From assembly GCF_016859285.1 (NCBI RefSeq), contig NC_053416.1, positions 13,589,501 through 13,653,500 on the forward strand: a stretch of DNA of 64,000 nt, in the 5' to 3' direction. This document shows, one piece after another, positions 1 through 13,600 of the stretch. The notes under the pieces were generated by a model, which saw nothing but the letters and a program-made list of their open reading frames with translations, was not told the DNA's origin and did not search any database. A program made the position numbers and the translations under genes. This stretch comes from Xiphias gladius. Taxonomy: Eukaryota; Chordata; Actinopteri; Istiophoriformes; Xiphiidae. Numbering within the stretch: the stretch's first letter is position 1; every line of letters starts with the position of its first letter.

Positions 1-99
1 GAGAGAAAAAAAAACATAAAAGGTTTTAGAGTAATCAGCAGACCCCCACCATGAAGAGATTGAAGAACAAAAATTAAATTACCAGGACACATCCTGCAG

Positions 100-790
100 C
101 TGGTATTTGACCAAAAGCAACAACCTGCCAAGAAAGACCTTGATCGGGAAGGCAGCCAAGAACCTCAAGACCACTCCAACAAAACTCCAGTGTTCTTCAA
201 TCATGTTGGAATAACTTTGCTAGAACAGAAATCAACCTCTACTGAAAAACAACACATGGCAGCAGCCTGGAATTTGTTAAAAGATGTGTGAAAGACAGCA
301 TGATGCAAAAGATTCTGTGACCACATGAAATAAAATTCAAATCATTTCAGCTGGACAAACAGTGTCTGCTGGAACTGGGCAGAGCTTATCAATCCTCTAA
401 CACCATCCATACCTCACAGCACGGTGGTGCAGCGTCAGACTTGGCCAAAGAGAACGGGAAGACTTGGCCAGAGGGCCAGAAAACAATGCAGGGATCAAAA
501 CACAGGCAAATCTCGAGGAGAGCATGTTTCTGAGTGCCAAAGGCCTGAGAGTGGGGCCAACGAATTTCTGCTTCAACAGTACTCAAACATGCTGCCAAAT
601 CAACACTGGAGTGGCTTCACAACAAGAATGTTAAAGTCCTTCAGCGGCCTCAAAGTCCAGACATGAATCCCAGAGAGAATCTGTGGAATGACTCTGAGAT
701 AGAGCCATATCGGCAAAATCCAAATGTGCCAAGCTGATGTAGATGTTTCCAGGAAGAAGTGAGGAAGAGTTGCCGTCACAAAGTAACATC
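100..790 (+). mobile_element. Decayed Tc1/mariner-like transposase relic
   Basis: The plus strand carries fragments of a Tc1-family transposase broken by many stops and frame changes. The best-preserved part, near 575-700, reads AKSTLEWLHNKNVKVLQ, then SPDMNPRENLW. This matches the end of the Tc1 DDE domain, where the family has 'SPDLNPIENLW'. Just upstream, the expected 'DPKH' catalytic block survives only as VLKH, so the aspartate is lost. No intact terminal repeat was found, and the edges are approximate. It is a dead fossil and not a gene. Confidence 0.6.
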
Positions 791-880
791 TCACATTTGA
801 ATTTCTTAAATGCAGAATTAATCATTATTTTTATATTAAAAATGGATCAAATTAATATGTGTAATGTGAAAGGGGTTGCC

Positions 881-3800
881 CATTGTGAAAAACCAACAGA
901 GAATTAACACTCAGCTCTGCACTATCGGGTGTTTAGGGTCTATGAGGTCACACAACTCTACTGTTTTGGTTCACTCTCACCACTACTATCAACCTCATTT
1001 CCAGCCACAGCAGGGAGCTGTTTTCAGCAAAAAAAAATCTCTGTTAAACCCACAGTAGACTATCTACCCAGTGCTAACCATCCCACCCATTCAGACTGGA
1101 TTTATTTAATGGATTTAAAGGGAGGAGGGGCAACTTTAACATCACCTGCACTCTTCATTAATATTTACAGCTGCAGCTGCCTACTTTTTTTGGTGAACTT
1201 GCTGGTCTTCCTGTAATTAAAATCCCAACTGGAGCAACTGGATGGCATAAAATTAAAAACATCAGAAGAGCAAGACACGTAAAGCTCATCACGTGGTGTT
1301 GTAATATCAGCTACAGGCAGGTACTGGTATTGATTTTTGTCTTTGTCCTGTGGAATTTCCATGTCTATCGCAGACCAAATCCAGTAATTTTGCAAAGGTT
1401 AAAATGCCAACTGGAACAATGAGTTAAGTTACAGAGGAAAAAGTGAATATTTTATTCCCCACCTTCCCTTGTAATGTTAATCCTGTGCGAATGGGGCTAA
1501 AGATAGCGAGTAGCTATGTTGCAACGTAGTGCAATATGTAGCATAATCCCCTCTGGATTTTGTTGAGATGAAAAAAAACGAAAAAATAGTTAACACTGGT
1601 CTTAAATTTATCTGGGGGCCATAGACACAACTCCAAATAAATGCTAATATTGCTCTGTATTTGCCAGGTTATACTGGAAAAGGAGTGTTTCATATGATGT
1701 GTTGTCCAACCACTTTAGAAAATCAAAACTGTTTATACCTGATCCAAACGGACACACTCAAAAGGCGGTGTGAAAACCTAGCAATGATAGAGAGGAGGGG
1801 AGATGAAATATCGTTTAAAAACGGGGATAACAGTGCACATTTTCAGACAGTCTATCCTGGATGACATTCATAGTGTTGCACTGGGTTGTTTACATGTAAA
1901 GTAACAGAAATAGCTGTGTAACAAATTAATTTGTGCCCACAAATGAGCCCGCAAATGAGTAAATTCGTCTCAATTTAATATTTTATGTTTTGTGTTCTCC
2001 CCTCTTGTAGAGTGCAGCAAACGGCACATCATCGGGAGTCTGAATGAGATGCCAAAGACAACTTTCATGAAGCCCTCCAGTTTATATGAACTGGATGACA
2101 GCTGCAGTATCGCCATCAACAGTCCGTTAACCTATAAAACACATTTAAGGGATGTCAAAAATAACATAACATTGTGTTTAACAGCTAAAACAAAGTATAT
2201 CCACATCTCAGTCTCAGATGAATATAAAATCTTGTTAAATCCTACCAATTCAAAGTGAGAGTGTGAAGAGTACATGCAAGACAAGACTAATGGCACAAAA
2301 GTGATAAGTTATGCTAAATCGAGAGCACAAATTACTTAATAGAGCCCATGAATTTTCTTTCCCTTGATTTCCCCATAGCTCCATATTTCTGTGTTTCATT
2401 TCCAAAAGAATTTTAAATCACGTGATATTTAAAGTAAGTAGACACATCTTGAATTATTTTCGAATTCAAGCTGTAGCACCATAAAAGGCAGGGACTTCAA
2501 ATACTTTATGAAGGCACAGTAAATACAGACTCTGTTCTCATGGGTTTACTTCAGGGCCTTGGAGTGAGAAACAAAGGTTGATTAATCCGCTTCTCATCAT
2601 TTTCTTTTTCAGTTCTCTTTTTTATTTACTGTGGCTCTGTTTTTTCTCTGTCATAATCTGACCATCTCCTCCAGCTGTTTTCTATCTCATTCCATCTGCC
2701 TTATAATAACATAGACCCCGAATCACTCATCTATCTGATTCACACAAACACACCCTAGAAACAAGCCCACCAAAAAAGAAATATTCATAATAATGTAAAT
2801 CAATTTAGGAGCACAAGGCAAAAGCAACTGGAGAGACTTCATGCACCTGGCATTCCTCACATCCTCACAAAGCTTTCATTTTCAACCTTTTCCTCTGGGG
2901 CCCTTTTGAAAATCTTTTTTTTTTTTTTTTCCCCCAATCTGAATTTTATTTTTCCAGGCTATTGTGGAGGGTTACCTGGTTCAATGTGCTGTATAGTTCT
3001 ACTACTAACCCACTATCCCACCACAACTTCAGGGATCTCAAAAGGCAGTTTTGGATGCCATGTTTTCGTGCATAAATTCAGGGCTTTATTTCCTGTTTCG
3101 TCCAGCTTCACATCCTCAGATGGTGTGTCAGAGCTCAATGTGCCACGGGGGACTCTGGAGAACTTTTTCATGCACCTGCCACAGTACCTGCTGTTTTTAC
3201 AAGCAGCAGTTATTTAGGCCTGCGGTAGGCAAGATTTTTATGTGAAAATTCACCTGAGTTATCGGTCCACATCTCAAAGTAAGACTGCAGTATAGAATTA
3301 CATCACATCTTCCCCACTAATTATGATACAACACATTCTTTGATGTCCTGCTCTCAGTCCACCAAAAACTAGCTTCACATTATATCTTTTGCCTCTTCAT
3401 TTCTGTGGTGTTCTGTCATAAATCAATAGAAGAAATGGACTGTTGACACGCACGTGCTGTGATTATTGGTGCTATTGGGGGTTTTTTTTCAATGGTTTCT
3501 ATGTTAGAAAGGTCAGATTTCTTACTGATCAACTTCTTTCAATTGAACATCTAAACTAAATCTTATAATACCAGGACTGTTTGACGTTGTGCAAGATATT
3601 CCCAGAAATATGCTGTATTGACAGATCATCCTAAGGCTAAGAGTAGCTCGGAGTTAGGAGTTATTCATAAAAATAAAAGGCGAGTCAGTTCTTACTTTAA
3701 GACCTTTTGGTGTAAGGGTAATTCACAAAGTATTTTAACACTAAACTCAGGTCACGTCACTAAAAACTTGCTCACTATAGGCCGTCCTCGTTTTACAAAA

Positions 3801-4016
3801 ATGCAGCAATAAATAAATAACTTTTAACAGCATATTTAGTTTCTGTGACACAGATTATAAAATATATAAAATACTTGTTACTGAAATCCATCCATACATC
3901 CATGTTCCTCGTCGGGCTCCCGTGTTTTGATGTATGTTTTATTTCTCATAGTTTCTCAAGTCACCTGTCAACCAATCAACTGGAAACTCTTTGTTTGCAA
4001 TTTTTTGTGCTGTTTA
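881..4016. other. No gene recognised
   Basis: AT-rich sequence with only short chance reading frames. A long T tract lies near 2918-2934. The open frame around 2906-3217 has no recognisable domain and no convincing splice context. Confidence 0.5.
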
Positions 4017-4190
4017 AGAGGACTCCAAGTGGTCAGATGAAATCCTAAACTCCTTAACACATGACTTCATTCATTTGCAGGGTAATCAATCACAAAACAA
4101 TTACCACTTGCAGAACTTAATTATCTGAACGGGTCTTTTCACCCAAATTATTTTATCTCTTATCTCTGGTTTATCGGTAGAGATAAGTGA
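4017..4190 (+). repeat. Diverged direct repeat, copy 1
   Basis: This stretch matches 7711-7895 in the same orientation. Shared words include a 'GGACT-CAAG-GGTCAGAT' start, 'TTTGCAG-GTAATCA-TCACAAAACAA' in the middle and 'CTTTTCACCCAAAT' followed by 'TTATCTCT'. The copies are clearly diverged, with small indels. No terminal inverted repeats or coding capacity were seen. It is probably an old interspersed repeat of unknown family. Confidence 0.5.
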
Positions 4191-5517
4191 TAAACTTAAC
4201 TTATAGGTAGTTTTGGTTTTATTTGTTTAGGTAATGAGGTTAAAAAACAACATTTACAAAATTTAACATCAACATCTCTTGGAACTACTTTCTACTGAAG
4301 AAATAGTTAGTGAATAATCACAAGTAACTGTTTCCCAAGAGAGATGTGTTTGCTGTTGATTTTTTGATTATAATTTGTCAATGCTGTGAACAACACAAGC
4401 AAAATTCCATTTACTCAACCATATGGGAGTCGGCAAAAATCTTAGATGTTTGAAAATGGAACCAGCAACTATCCACTTTATAGCTGACAGTGAGAAAATG
4501 TTTTTTTTGTTTTGTTTTTGACACAATAAAATTTCAATATGACATGAATTATCTTCAGGAAATACCTTGTCCTGGGGAAGAATCTTGATGTAGTTCAGTT
4601 GTTTGTGTTTAGGTTTTAACATTTTATGTGTTCCTCTCCTCTTTTGAACTGGGGAAATGTGGCAATATGAAGGCATTTTGCAGGGTCAGTCATTCACTCG
4701 AGGGCAGCTCTCACACAGTCAGTCAACTGATCCATTACCCCGACCGTGCAGAAATTTAAGCCTGATTGACTAAAATTGCAGACACCCAAAAGCAAAATCT
4801 AATGGGATCACCAGCTGATAACTGAAGACTATTTGAGTTGGTTAAAGAAGCTTCGAAGATGAGCGGTGAAAAAAATTGATCTACTTCCCACATAGCCACT
4901 TCTGGCCCTGTAATTTCACTGAGATTTGTTTTCTTTCATAGAAATGTGTCATATTATTTGTGATACTGTAACTTTCACTGGTGTATTACTTGTCTTTCCT
5001 GTCCTCCTGTAACCATATTATTCTTACAGCTAACTGTCCTACCATGTTTCAGTTAGGAATACAAAGTATTGTGGATCATCAGTGAGCTCAGTGGCTTTCT
5101 AGTAAACACGCAAGCTTGATGAGGAATGCTAATAAGCTTTGTCCTAGTCGAAAAAAAAAAACAAGGCGGAAAGTAGTTTCCTCCACAATTTGACAAGTGG
5201 CTGGCAACGAAAAATGACAGACGAAAATTCAAAATGTCAAGGAATCCATTTAACAGCCTTTTCTTCTCACAGTCAGTTAATCTGACACATTGTTGAAGAA
5301 TCAATAGAGAGCAGAAAGCTGTTTGGAAAGACAGTCGGCAGCTGACATCCACCACTGTGAAACCGTGAAATCCACATCAGTTTCAGGACGTCCAGCAAAC
5401 GACAGAGGAAGGAGGCGGATGGCTCTGCTCGGGGGCGCTAGAAACAAGGAACAGTTCAATCTGTTACCATCTGATATATTGTGCTACACACATGCGCGCA
5501 CACACATAGTGACAATA

Positions 5518-6887
5518 CAGTTAGGTACATAAGTATTTGGACAGGGACACAGTTTTCATAATTTTGCCTCTGTACACCACCACAACACATTTGAAATGAA
5601 GCCATCAAGATGTGAAGTGCAGACCTTCAGCTTTAATTCAAGGGGTTTAACAAAAATATTGCATTAACCATTAAGGAATTACAGCCATTTTTATACATAG
5701 TCGCTCATTTTCAGAGGCTCAAAAATAATTGGACAAACCAATATAATTATAAATATAAGGATTATTTTCAATATTTGGATGAAATAACTACCTGAAGGCA
5801 ATTGAAGATTATTCCATTTCTTTGCCTTGAGAGGCTTTTCTTTTGCTTTCACAGTATGTTTTGGGTCATTATCCTGTGAAGCACTGTCCTATCAGTTTTG
5901 CAGCATTTGGCTGAATCGGAGCAGATAGTACAGCCTTGTACACTTCAAAATTCATCCTGCTACTTCTATCAGCAGTCACATCATCAATAAACACCAGTGA
6001 CCCAGTTCCATTGGCAGCTAAACATGCCCACGCCATAACACTGCCTCCACCATGTTTGACAGATGATGTGGTTTGCTTTGGATCATGAGCCGCTCCTTTC
6101 CTTCTCCATACTTTTCCCTTCCCTGGGCAGGCTTTTTTAGATGTTTTCTGGCAAAGTCTATTCTTGAGTGTTACCAGTGGTTTGTACATTGTTGTAAACC
6201 CTCTGTATTTACATTCATGAAGTCACCTCTTGATTGTAGACTTTGACAATGATAGGCCTGCCTCCTCGAGAGTGTTCTTGACCTGGCTAGATGTTGTGAG
6301 GGGTTTTTCTTCACCAAGGAAAGAATTACGTGATTGTCCACTTAAGTTGTCCTCTATTTTCTTCCAGCTCTTTTGGTGTTGCTGAGCTCACCAGTGCATT
6401 CCCTCTTTTTACCAATGGACCAGATTGTTGATTTGGCCAGTTCTAAAGTTTCTCCATGTGTCTGATAGGTTTGTTTTGTTTTTTCAGCCTAATGACGGCC
6501 TCATTCATTTGTATCAACACCTCTTGGGACTAAATATTGAGAGTTCCCATGAACAGCTACCAGATGCAAATTCAACACTTGGAATCAACTTCAGACCTTT
6601 TATCTGCTTGATTTGTCATGAATCATGAGGAACAGGCCCGTCTGGCAATGAAACTGAATGTCAGTTGTCCAATTACTTTTGAGCCTCTGAATACGAGGGA
6701 CTATGTATAGAAATGGCTGAAATTCCTAAATAGTTCATGGGATATTTTTGTTATACCCCTTGAATTAAAGCTGAAAGTCCACACATCAATCACATCTTGA
6801 TGGCTTCATTTTAACTCCATGGTGATGGTGTACAGAGGTAAACATATGTAAATTGTCCCACTTTCCAAATAATTCTTCACCTAACTT
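5518..6887 (-). mobile_element. Tc1-like transposon, inactive, with long inverted repeats
   Basis: A roughly 1.37-kb Tc1-type element. The left end starts CAGTTAGGTACATAAGTATT just after a TA dinucleotide (5516-5517), and the right end is its inverted counterpart (...AATTCTTCACCTAACT). Each terminal repeat runs about 200 bp and includes a shared block about an AATTCAAGGGGT motif. This is the long-IR architecture seen in fish Tc1 elements. The right-hand TA target duplication is mutated. The element encodes a broken transposase on the minus strand. A sister relic of the same superfamily lies at 100-790, but the two are too diverged to be recent copies. Confidence 0.85.
5790..6189 (-). pseudogene. 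Tc1-like transposase fragment, frameshifted
   Basis: The minus-strand reading frame from 6189 to 5869 contains the central catalytic region of a Tc1 transposase (GGGSVMAWACLAANGTGSLV, then FIDDV). A stop follows at GQCFTG. The next family block, DNDPKHTVKAKEKPL, which carries the second catalytic aspartate, continues only in another frame, so there is a frameshift near 5875. The N-terminal DNA-binding domain and the C-terminal 'SPDLNPIE' block are missing or unreadable. The normal enzyme performs cut-and-paste transposition at TA sites. This copy cannot. Confidence 0.8.
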
Positions 6888-7710
6888 TTCATCAGCAGAT
6901 CATCAAAGTCCTGACACAAGCACTTGAGCTTTTTTCTCTTTTTTTCATTCCCTACTCCCAGGAGATCCTTATCTACTACAGTAACACATCCAGTCCAGAC
7001 CAGTATTTTCACATAAGGTGTTGAAACCATCCAGTGCAACAGCAGGCTGAAATGTCAAGAGGCCACTGGGGTTTAGTGTGTTCCTGATGAATTATAAGTC
7101 ATCCAGTTTCTCTTAAAGCAACAAACAATGGACTCAGCTAAGGGCTTGGCTTTTAAAAGAAGAAAAGATGCCAGATCCTGTGGACATGAAAGATAGTTTG
7201 TTTTTGTTGCTCTTGGTCCAGGTCCAGGCCACTCTGCAGTAAGTGATGCAGCACTTCCCATACAAGATCCCTTTTAAATACTTAGTAGAGTCAAAAGAGG
7301 GTCGAGGTAAGGTGGGAAAGAGGGAGGACTATGAAAAAAAAAAAAACAGATGGAGAGAGCCGAGACCATTGCATTTGTAAGTTTTAGTTCATTAACAACG
7401 TATTATAGCCTGACCAAGACTGGATTTATGGGTCCTATACTAATACTTGTATTTGAGAGTTTAATTCAAGAAATCTGAAAACACTTTGGCCAGTATTAGT
7501 TTATTTTCACACAAACACATAAAATATGGATAAAAATCTTTAAAGATTTGTGACCAAGATATGTATTGAGCAGGATGTTTCGCAGTCAAAAGCTATAGAT
7601 CAACATTTTTTCTTCCTTGTGGAGAGTTACTTGAGAAGATTGATACCACTCTTATATCTCTCCATCAAACAACAGTTTCAATTTTTTTAAAATTCCATCT
7701 TAAAACAATA
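6888..7710. other. No gene recognised
   Basis: AT-rich sequence right of the Tc1 element. Open frames are short and lack recognisable domains. Confidence 0.5.
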
Positions 7711-7895
7711 CTCAGAGGACTGCAAGCGGTCAGATAAAATCCCTGAACTCAGGCCTTAACAAATGACCTCATTCTTTTGCAGCGTAATCAGTCACAAAAC
7801 AAGTATCATATGCGAATCTTAATCTGAAAGGGACTTTTCACCCAAATGATAAAGAAACATATTCTGTCACTTATCTCTGTTTCTTAGTAAACTGT
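7711..7895 (+). repeat. Diverged direct repeat, copy 2
   Basis: Second copy of the repeat described at 4017-4190, in the same orientation and about 3.7 kb downstream. The Tc1-like element lies between the two copies. Similarity fades outside this interval. Confidence 0.5.
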
Positions 7896-8339
7896 TGATA
7901 GGAAAATTCTCTCGCTCTGACAACTGCCTCAGGATCTTTATGCAGATCTCTGTCCAGCATCATCCCCTGTTGCAGCTGACAATGTAATACCACCTACTGT
8001 AGGCTATAACATTCTCTCATCTAATCTCTCAATGACCGGCACGTCCCCTTTACCCCCTCTCATATTAGTCATGCATCACTTTGCTTTAGAAAGACATTTT
8101 CTGGCATATAACTTTATGTCAGACCATTTCCGCCTTATGTCTGTGACTGTCTCGGTACAGCGCTGCTCTGATGACACACTGTTGACAGCTGTACTATTAA
8201 TATTACCTAACTGCTTCTGGTCCTTTAACACCATTACTGACACTGTTTAATGTGTTATCTTTTCTATCTGCTGGTTTCAGAGAGCAGAACTTGAAGCACT
8301 GTAGTGTGGAAATCTTATTTTTACTCTATGGTAATGTTT

Positions 8340-8730
8340 TAATTCCGCCGTGCCAGCAACAGCCGTGGCCAGAGGCCTTATGTTTTCAGGATGCCTGTAC
8401 GTACATACATACATCCTATTGTCGTGAACGCGATATCGCAGGAATGCCTTGAGGGAATTTCTCCACATCTAACACAAACGTTCACTTTGTTTGACCACCA
8501 AATGGTGGTCAAAGTTCAAAGGTCAAGGTCACTGTGACTTCAAAACACACGTTTTTGGCCATAACTCAAGAATTTGTAAGGTAATTGTGATAAAATACAC
8601 TTATTGCATTTTATAAAATTCCTTCAAAGTCTTCACTACATAAATGATATGTAAGTCTGGAAAGACATGTATGTAAACTGCAACTGCACTGGTTGGCGGA
8701 GGCATACAACCGCGAAGCTATTGATTCTTC
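8340..8730. repeat. Interspersed repeat of a type common in fish, class unassigned
   Basis: The block contains phrases I recognise from many fish genomes: 'AGGAATGCCTTGAGGGAATTT', 'GGTCAAAGTTCAAAGGTCAAGGTCACTG', 'TTTTTGGCCATAACTCAAGAAT' and a closing 'GGCGGAGGCATACAACCGCG'. It begins near a short TACA-type microsatellite (8399-8412). I cannot name the family or its strand. Confidence 0.5.
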
Positions 8731-9814
8731 AAAAACGGAGGGAAATAGTTTGTGTTTGGTGAAAACAGTTTGCTGAATCCTACTTGGTCACTCATGACTA
8801 AACCTCACAATAAAAAAAGTAAGAGAAGGGTAAGGATAAGAATAGAAATATGCTCTTACATAAGATCCGTTGTGTTTGTTTACTGCTGTATAAAAGCAGT
8901 CATGCCTTTCAGAATTTTCTCCTCTGATTATGAGTATTCAGTTTCACATCGCAGGTATTGCCTAACCACTGTAAACATAACCACAGTACAAAATGCCCTC
9001 TCAAATCCTCTTGCCGTAATAGTTATTTTCATGCCATGTTCCTTCCTTTCAGACAGGCAATCACAGGGACAATGGGATTTTTTGCTCAGATAGATTATGA
9101 AAGTCTGGAGCCAGTCATCAAGTACTGCCGACTGTGTACTGTCACACTTGAGGCAGTAAAGGACAAGAGACTATGCAGCTGAACCTCATTTGTAATCCAG
9201 TGGATGACTGTTTGTTTCCCTCTGGTAAATAATTCAAGTGAAACCTAATTTTAAAGATGTACATGTATATAAAATAGCTCTTTCCCTGCAGGCATAACAT
9301 ACTTCAAAGAATCTGCATCAAAACGAAGACAAAAACCTGCCTCCACAGCCATTTCCAGGAGACGCAATTAAAAACTGATTGATAAGTTTTAATAATGTAC
9401 ATAAATCAGGAGTTGTATACTTCAGATAGCATATGCATAAATGACTCAGTCTGTTGCATGAAGCACGTTGCAAAGTTTAACACAAGTATGCCTGAAACAC
9501 AACAGACATAACGATAGGACATCGGTTACATTCTTATGAGAGCTTGAGAGCTAAAGATTATTATCATTAAAGTTAAGGATTTGGTGATACAACACATCAG
9601 AATAGACCACATGGTTAAATCTGATATGCATGCAGGCAGTCTGTCTAAAGGCCACATGACTGTCATAGGCAGGCCTAAATAATATTTGATTACTGATGGC
9701 TGATAATGTTATCTTTGCACTGTTGGCTTTGTTAGTTCACTCTATCAACATAACTTAATTTTCATAATTTTTCACTATCTAACAGATAGATGGATTGACA
9801 AAATAACTGTCAGA
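8731..9814. other. No gene recognised
   Basis: AT-rich sequence. One exon-like segment (acceptor-like tract near 9040-9051, open to about 9183) was considered and not accepted; see the rejected list. Confidence 0.4.
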
Positions 9815-9818
9815 TTAA

Positions 9819-10605
9819 AGGGTAACTTCACCCCAGCTCTGAGCCAAACCCCACCCAGTCCATAATTTTGAAAAATGTTCAAAGGTGGCCAAGAGAAGGG
9901 GGGCACTTGATGTGTGAGGCAGGAGTTGCTCAGTGACATACCCCGCCCAGACAAAAATGGAGAGCAACATAGAATCGCAAGGCACCTATGTAGAGGGCTC
10001 TTTTGAGGTGGAGGTCTTTGCCCCTCCAGAATCCCCTGAAGCAGATATTAGTGGTGGAGAACCATGGGTCCACCATGGTGGAGAACCATGGTTGTATCAC
10101 TTCCAGCCGTTGACTCCAGCCCCAGTAATGCCTGAAGCCAGAGTTCTCAGAGCTGAACATGTAGTTAGAATAGCACTCTGGTGAAAAATGCCGAATGCAA
10201 ATGTACATAGCAGTGTGTTACTATTGAGGGACCCGCTGCCACTTGCAGCCATTGCCATGCAATATGAGGGTCTGGTGTGAAACGTTCCAGTCCGGTGGTG
10301 CTTCTACAGCCATCAAAAGAACAACTCTGAACCAGTCCGGAATTTCACAGACTCCCACTCAAGGATGGGTGCTGGGGGAGGTGTTTTAACATTGCTATTG
10401 TTGTTGGTTGACAAATAGCCCTCTAATCAGAGGGCGTTAGCATTCGTTTTTTTTGTTTGTTTTTTTTTAAAATAAATGTCATGACGTAGATGGTGTTGGT
10501 AAGAAATGTCAATATCAACACCAGCACTAATGTGTTTCATCACAGTATAGTCATAACATTTACTTTACAGCGCAAAGAAAACATGTTCAAGTGTGTAGTA
10601 CCTCT
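9819..10605. mobile_element. Probable MITE with fossil coding segment, flanked by TTAA
   Basis: TTAA occurs at both edges (9815-9818 and 10606-10609). The ends are short inverted repeats (AGGGTA at left, TACCTCT at right). TTAA duplication is the piggyBac signature, but the arms are weak, so the class is tentative. Inside, at 9933-10184 on the plus strand, an open frame reads MESNIESQGTYVEGSFEVEV, followed by two GEPW tandem motifs. Its acidic, proline-rich character and the 'LYHFQPL' phrase resemble small proteins found in fish repeats. I take it as a fossil of a transposon-associated protein rather than a host gene. Confidence 0.4.
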
Positions 10606-10609
10606 TTAA

Positions 10610-13600
10610 TAGATAGAAAATAATCATGAAAAATAACAATAGTTGAAGCCGTATGGTGAAGAGCTGAATACAGACGACAACAACTAAAATGGCAAATGAA
10701 CAGATCACAAGTTCACCCTTCCACCATAGTATTTCACAATTCTAGTGAAAATGTTACAGTGCAGGGTTTCCCGCAGTGTTTTGTACTAGAGGCAGTCACC
10801 CAGAACATAGACAAGCTCCGCTAACATGAAAAATTAATACACATTTTTTTAATAAAACATTAACCTTTAGGGAAAAGAACAGAGGCACTTTTTCACACAG
10901 AAAATGCCCTACATAATGTATATTTTATGAGGCAGTTATCTATTAACTAAATTGATCACAAGAGGAGATATATCAGGTTTACCACCTCAACTCAGAGATT
11001 CTGACAGCATTGTAAATTTCAGTGTCTCTGTTTACATCAGAAGAAATTATTACATTCTTATGAAATAGAATATTAGACTTATTACGTTTTAGGGAAAGTG
11101 AGCAGTGCCACTATATCGAAAAGCAAAGGCCACATATATAATGATATCTAATACTATAATCAGGCAATTGTTTACATGGTTATCTGGTTAGTGATGATGT
11201 AAAAAAGCATAACTACATTGATCGCAAAATGAGATACGGCAGGTGACTGATCAATCAAATCATCCGTTCACTTGACAATAATCAATCAGAGCACCACTTC
11301 AAAATAAAAACAGGAAAAGACTTTTTACAGGTTGAGAAAAATAGAGACAAACAGCCATATCAGTTTCAATCAGGTGCTGATCTATGAGAAAAAAAAACTG
11401 CAGATTAGTTTGATAATCTCCAGTTGATTACATGCTACCCAATAGAGTCTGCAGTGAGTGGAAGCTAATTTAAAGTTAGTATTGATCAGCTGGATTGTCC
11501 TACAGGACTCAGCGGGTCCTGGTTTGATGCATTTTAAACTATTTACTTCAACGGTCTGTTATTAAGTACAGACGCTGCCACTGTCCGTTTTGACTACATG
11601 AATCACTGCTTTGGACAACCAAAGTCACAGCAAAAAAGGAATATATTCACAAAGACTTCCAGGATGGAGATTGTGACACAGACCCTCAGCTGCCTTCTGG
11701 TACTGCCCTCTGGTGGCATGATAGGACACGACACAGTAGTTACAGTACTATAGTACATTATAGTATTTTCACCAGAGAACCATCAGTAAACACTTCGACT
11801 ACCAAAGGTAATAAATGCAAAATCATTTATCTTGATAAAATATTGGTGCAAAGACTTCAAAAGCTTAAAGAGTTTTGTAATACTTACTTACACTAAATGT
11901 ACAAAGGAAAGCACAGCTTTACGAACATTGCAAGGCAAACGATGAACAGTGTATTCTACAAACAGTAGAAGCATATTCTAACTGCAATGGACTGTCTATT
12001 CTAAGAAAGAATACCCAAAGTGTTTTTTTATGATCCTGTTAAGGAACTTTTACTAAGGTAAACACAACTAACACTAATATTTATTTGCCCACAGTGGAAC
12101 ACAGTAGTAGAGTTTATCTTTGTTACATTAAAAGTAGATTTTTGACTGTCTGCCCATGTTTAAATTAAGACGAGAAAGCAATCCGTGTCCATGGTAGACT
12201 ATTACCGTGCAAATACATAAATTAACAATATATCTTAAGTGATAGTCGTACATAGCAAAAGTTGTTCATAACATATCCAGATTCATTATTTTGTTCACGA
12301 AATTTTCTTTTCTTTTGTGAACACATTATTGCATTAAAATGTAATAATGTAATAATTTTACTTAAGCCTGACTGAATGATACATTTTCAAAATTAAAAGT
12401 CGTATAGACCTTTTTTTGTCACTGTTTCAGGTAAGCAGCCTTGTATTCTACCTTCGAGTATTTCAGTAGTTTGTGATACATTTTTATTGTGGTAAAGCTT
12501 TATTTTACAGTTCCTATTGTGTCCGAATAATTTCTTGGACATAATTTCCAAAGAAGTTTCCTACAAAAAGCTATGCAAGTTGGTACTCCAAGAACCTTCC
12601 TAATTGTAATTTATGATCAATATTAGCTTCCTTCTAAATTAAAAGCAGAGTATGGGACCTATAAAAATAAAGTGTTAACTCTATTTTGTGTAAATTTGAA
12701 AAATCTGCTGTACAAAACTACCAAACCTATTCACACATAGTCAAAATGATTAAACTAAGAGTGGTTATTTAGGCAAGTTTAAAGTCACTGTATATAAAAT
12801 GAACACCAACGAGTAATGCTAAAACAGTGGCCCTCCATTCCTGTACTAGCGAGTTAGCACCATGGAGAATAAGCTACCAAGTACACATTTTAATGTTTAC
12901 ATTCCCATGATCTCAGTGGCAACTCAACCAACAGCCGGCTCTTCTGAAAACCTGATTCAGTAGCCGCTCTGCCTTTCATACCTCAGCCCTGACTCCTTCC
13001 AACTCTCCCTCTGGCTCTGATATGTTTTGAGGCTGTTGACAGAGTTAACTGTTCTCTCTCTTGTATTTGTCTCAATCATTTAAAATTTATATATTTAGAT
13101 CAAGGTACCTCCAGCACTTTGGAAGTGCTGGCAGAGGGGGCGTTATTTTGTGTGTGCATCCGCATAAAAAGTTGGCGTGCCTTTCTGTGCGTGGTTGCAT
13201 CTTTGTATTAACATGTACACCTGTGTTTATTCACTGTATTCACTTACCAGTGTGCATTCGTGCATGTGTATAAGCCTGTGTGTGTACATTTACTGTATGT
13301 ATGTTGGTTTGGATGCTGGCCTGCATATCATATGATTCTAATTCAGGTCCCTGTATGTCCATATTGTGCGTGGGCATACGTGTGTCTGTGTTTGGGTGTT
13401 GTGTTTATGAGCAGGCAGCATTGTTCACAGCAGTGGTGAAGGACACATCCCCCTCCCCACCCCAACCCTCAACTATAAATAACCTCCAGTGTTTTTACAG
13501 TGTGTGTCTGTGTTTGTGTGGTACCCTCTCCTTCAGAGATTTGCCAGACTGTTGATTAGGAGAAGGTGAAAGAGACAGAAAGAGAGAGAGGGGGGAAGAA

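Noticed and set aside
2906-3217. A 103-codon plus-strand frame
   Set aside because: It starts in a T tract, has no recognised domain and is not supported by neighbouring exons.
9040-9183. Exon-like segment with a pyrimidine-rich acceptor and an open frame ending TVTLEAVKDKRLCS
   Set aside because: There is no partner exon in compatible phase nearby, no known domain and no GC rise, so it is likely chance.
13061-13555. Two consecutive Cys/Val-rich plus-strand frames
   Set aside because: They lie in TG-rich low-complexity DNA, and the residue content follows from the base composition.
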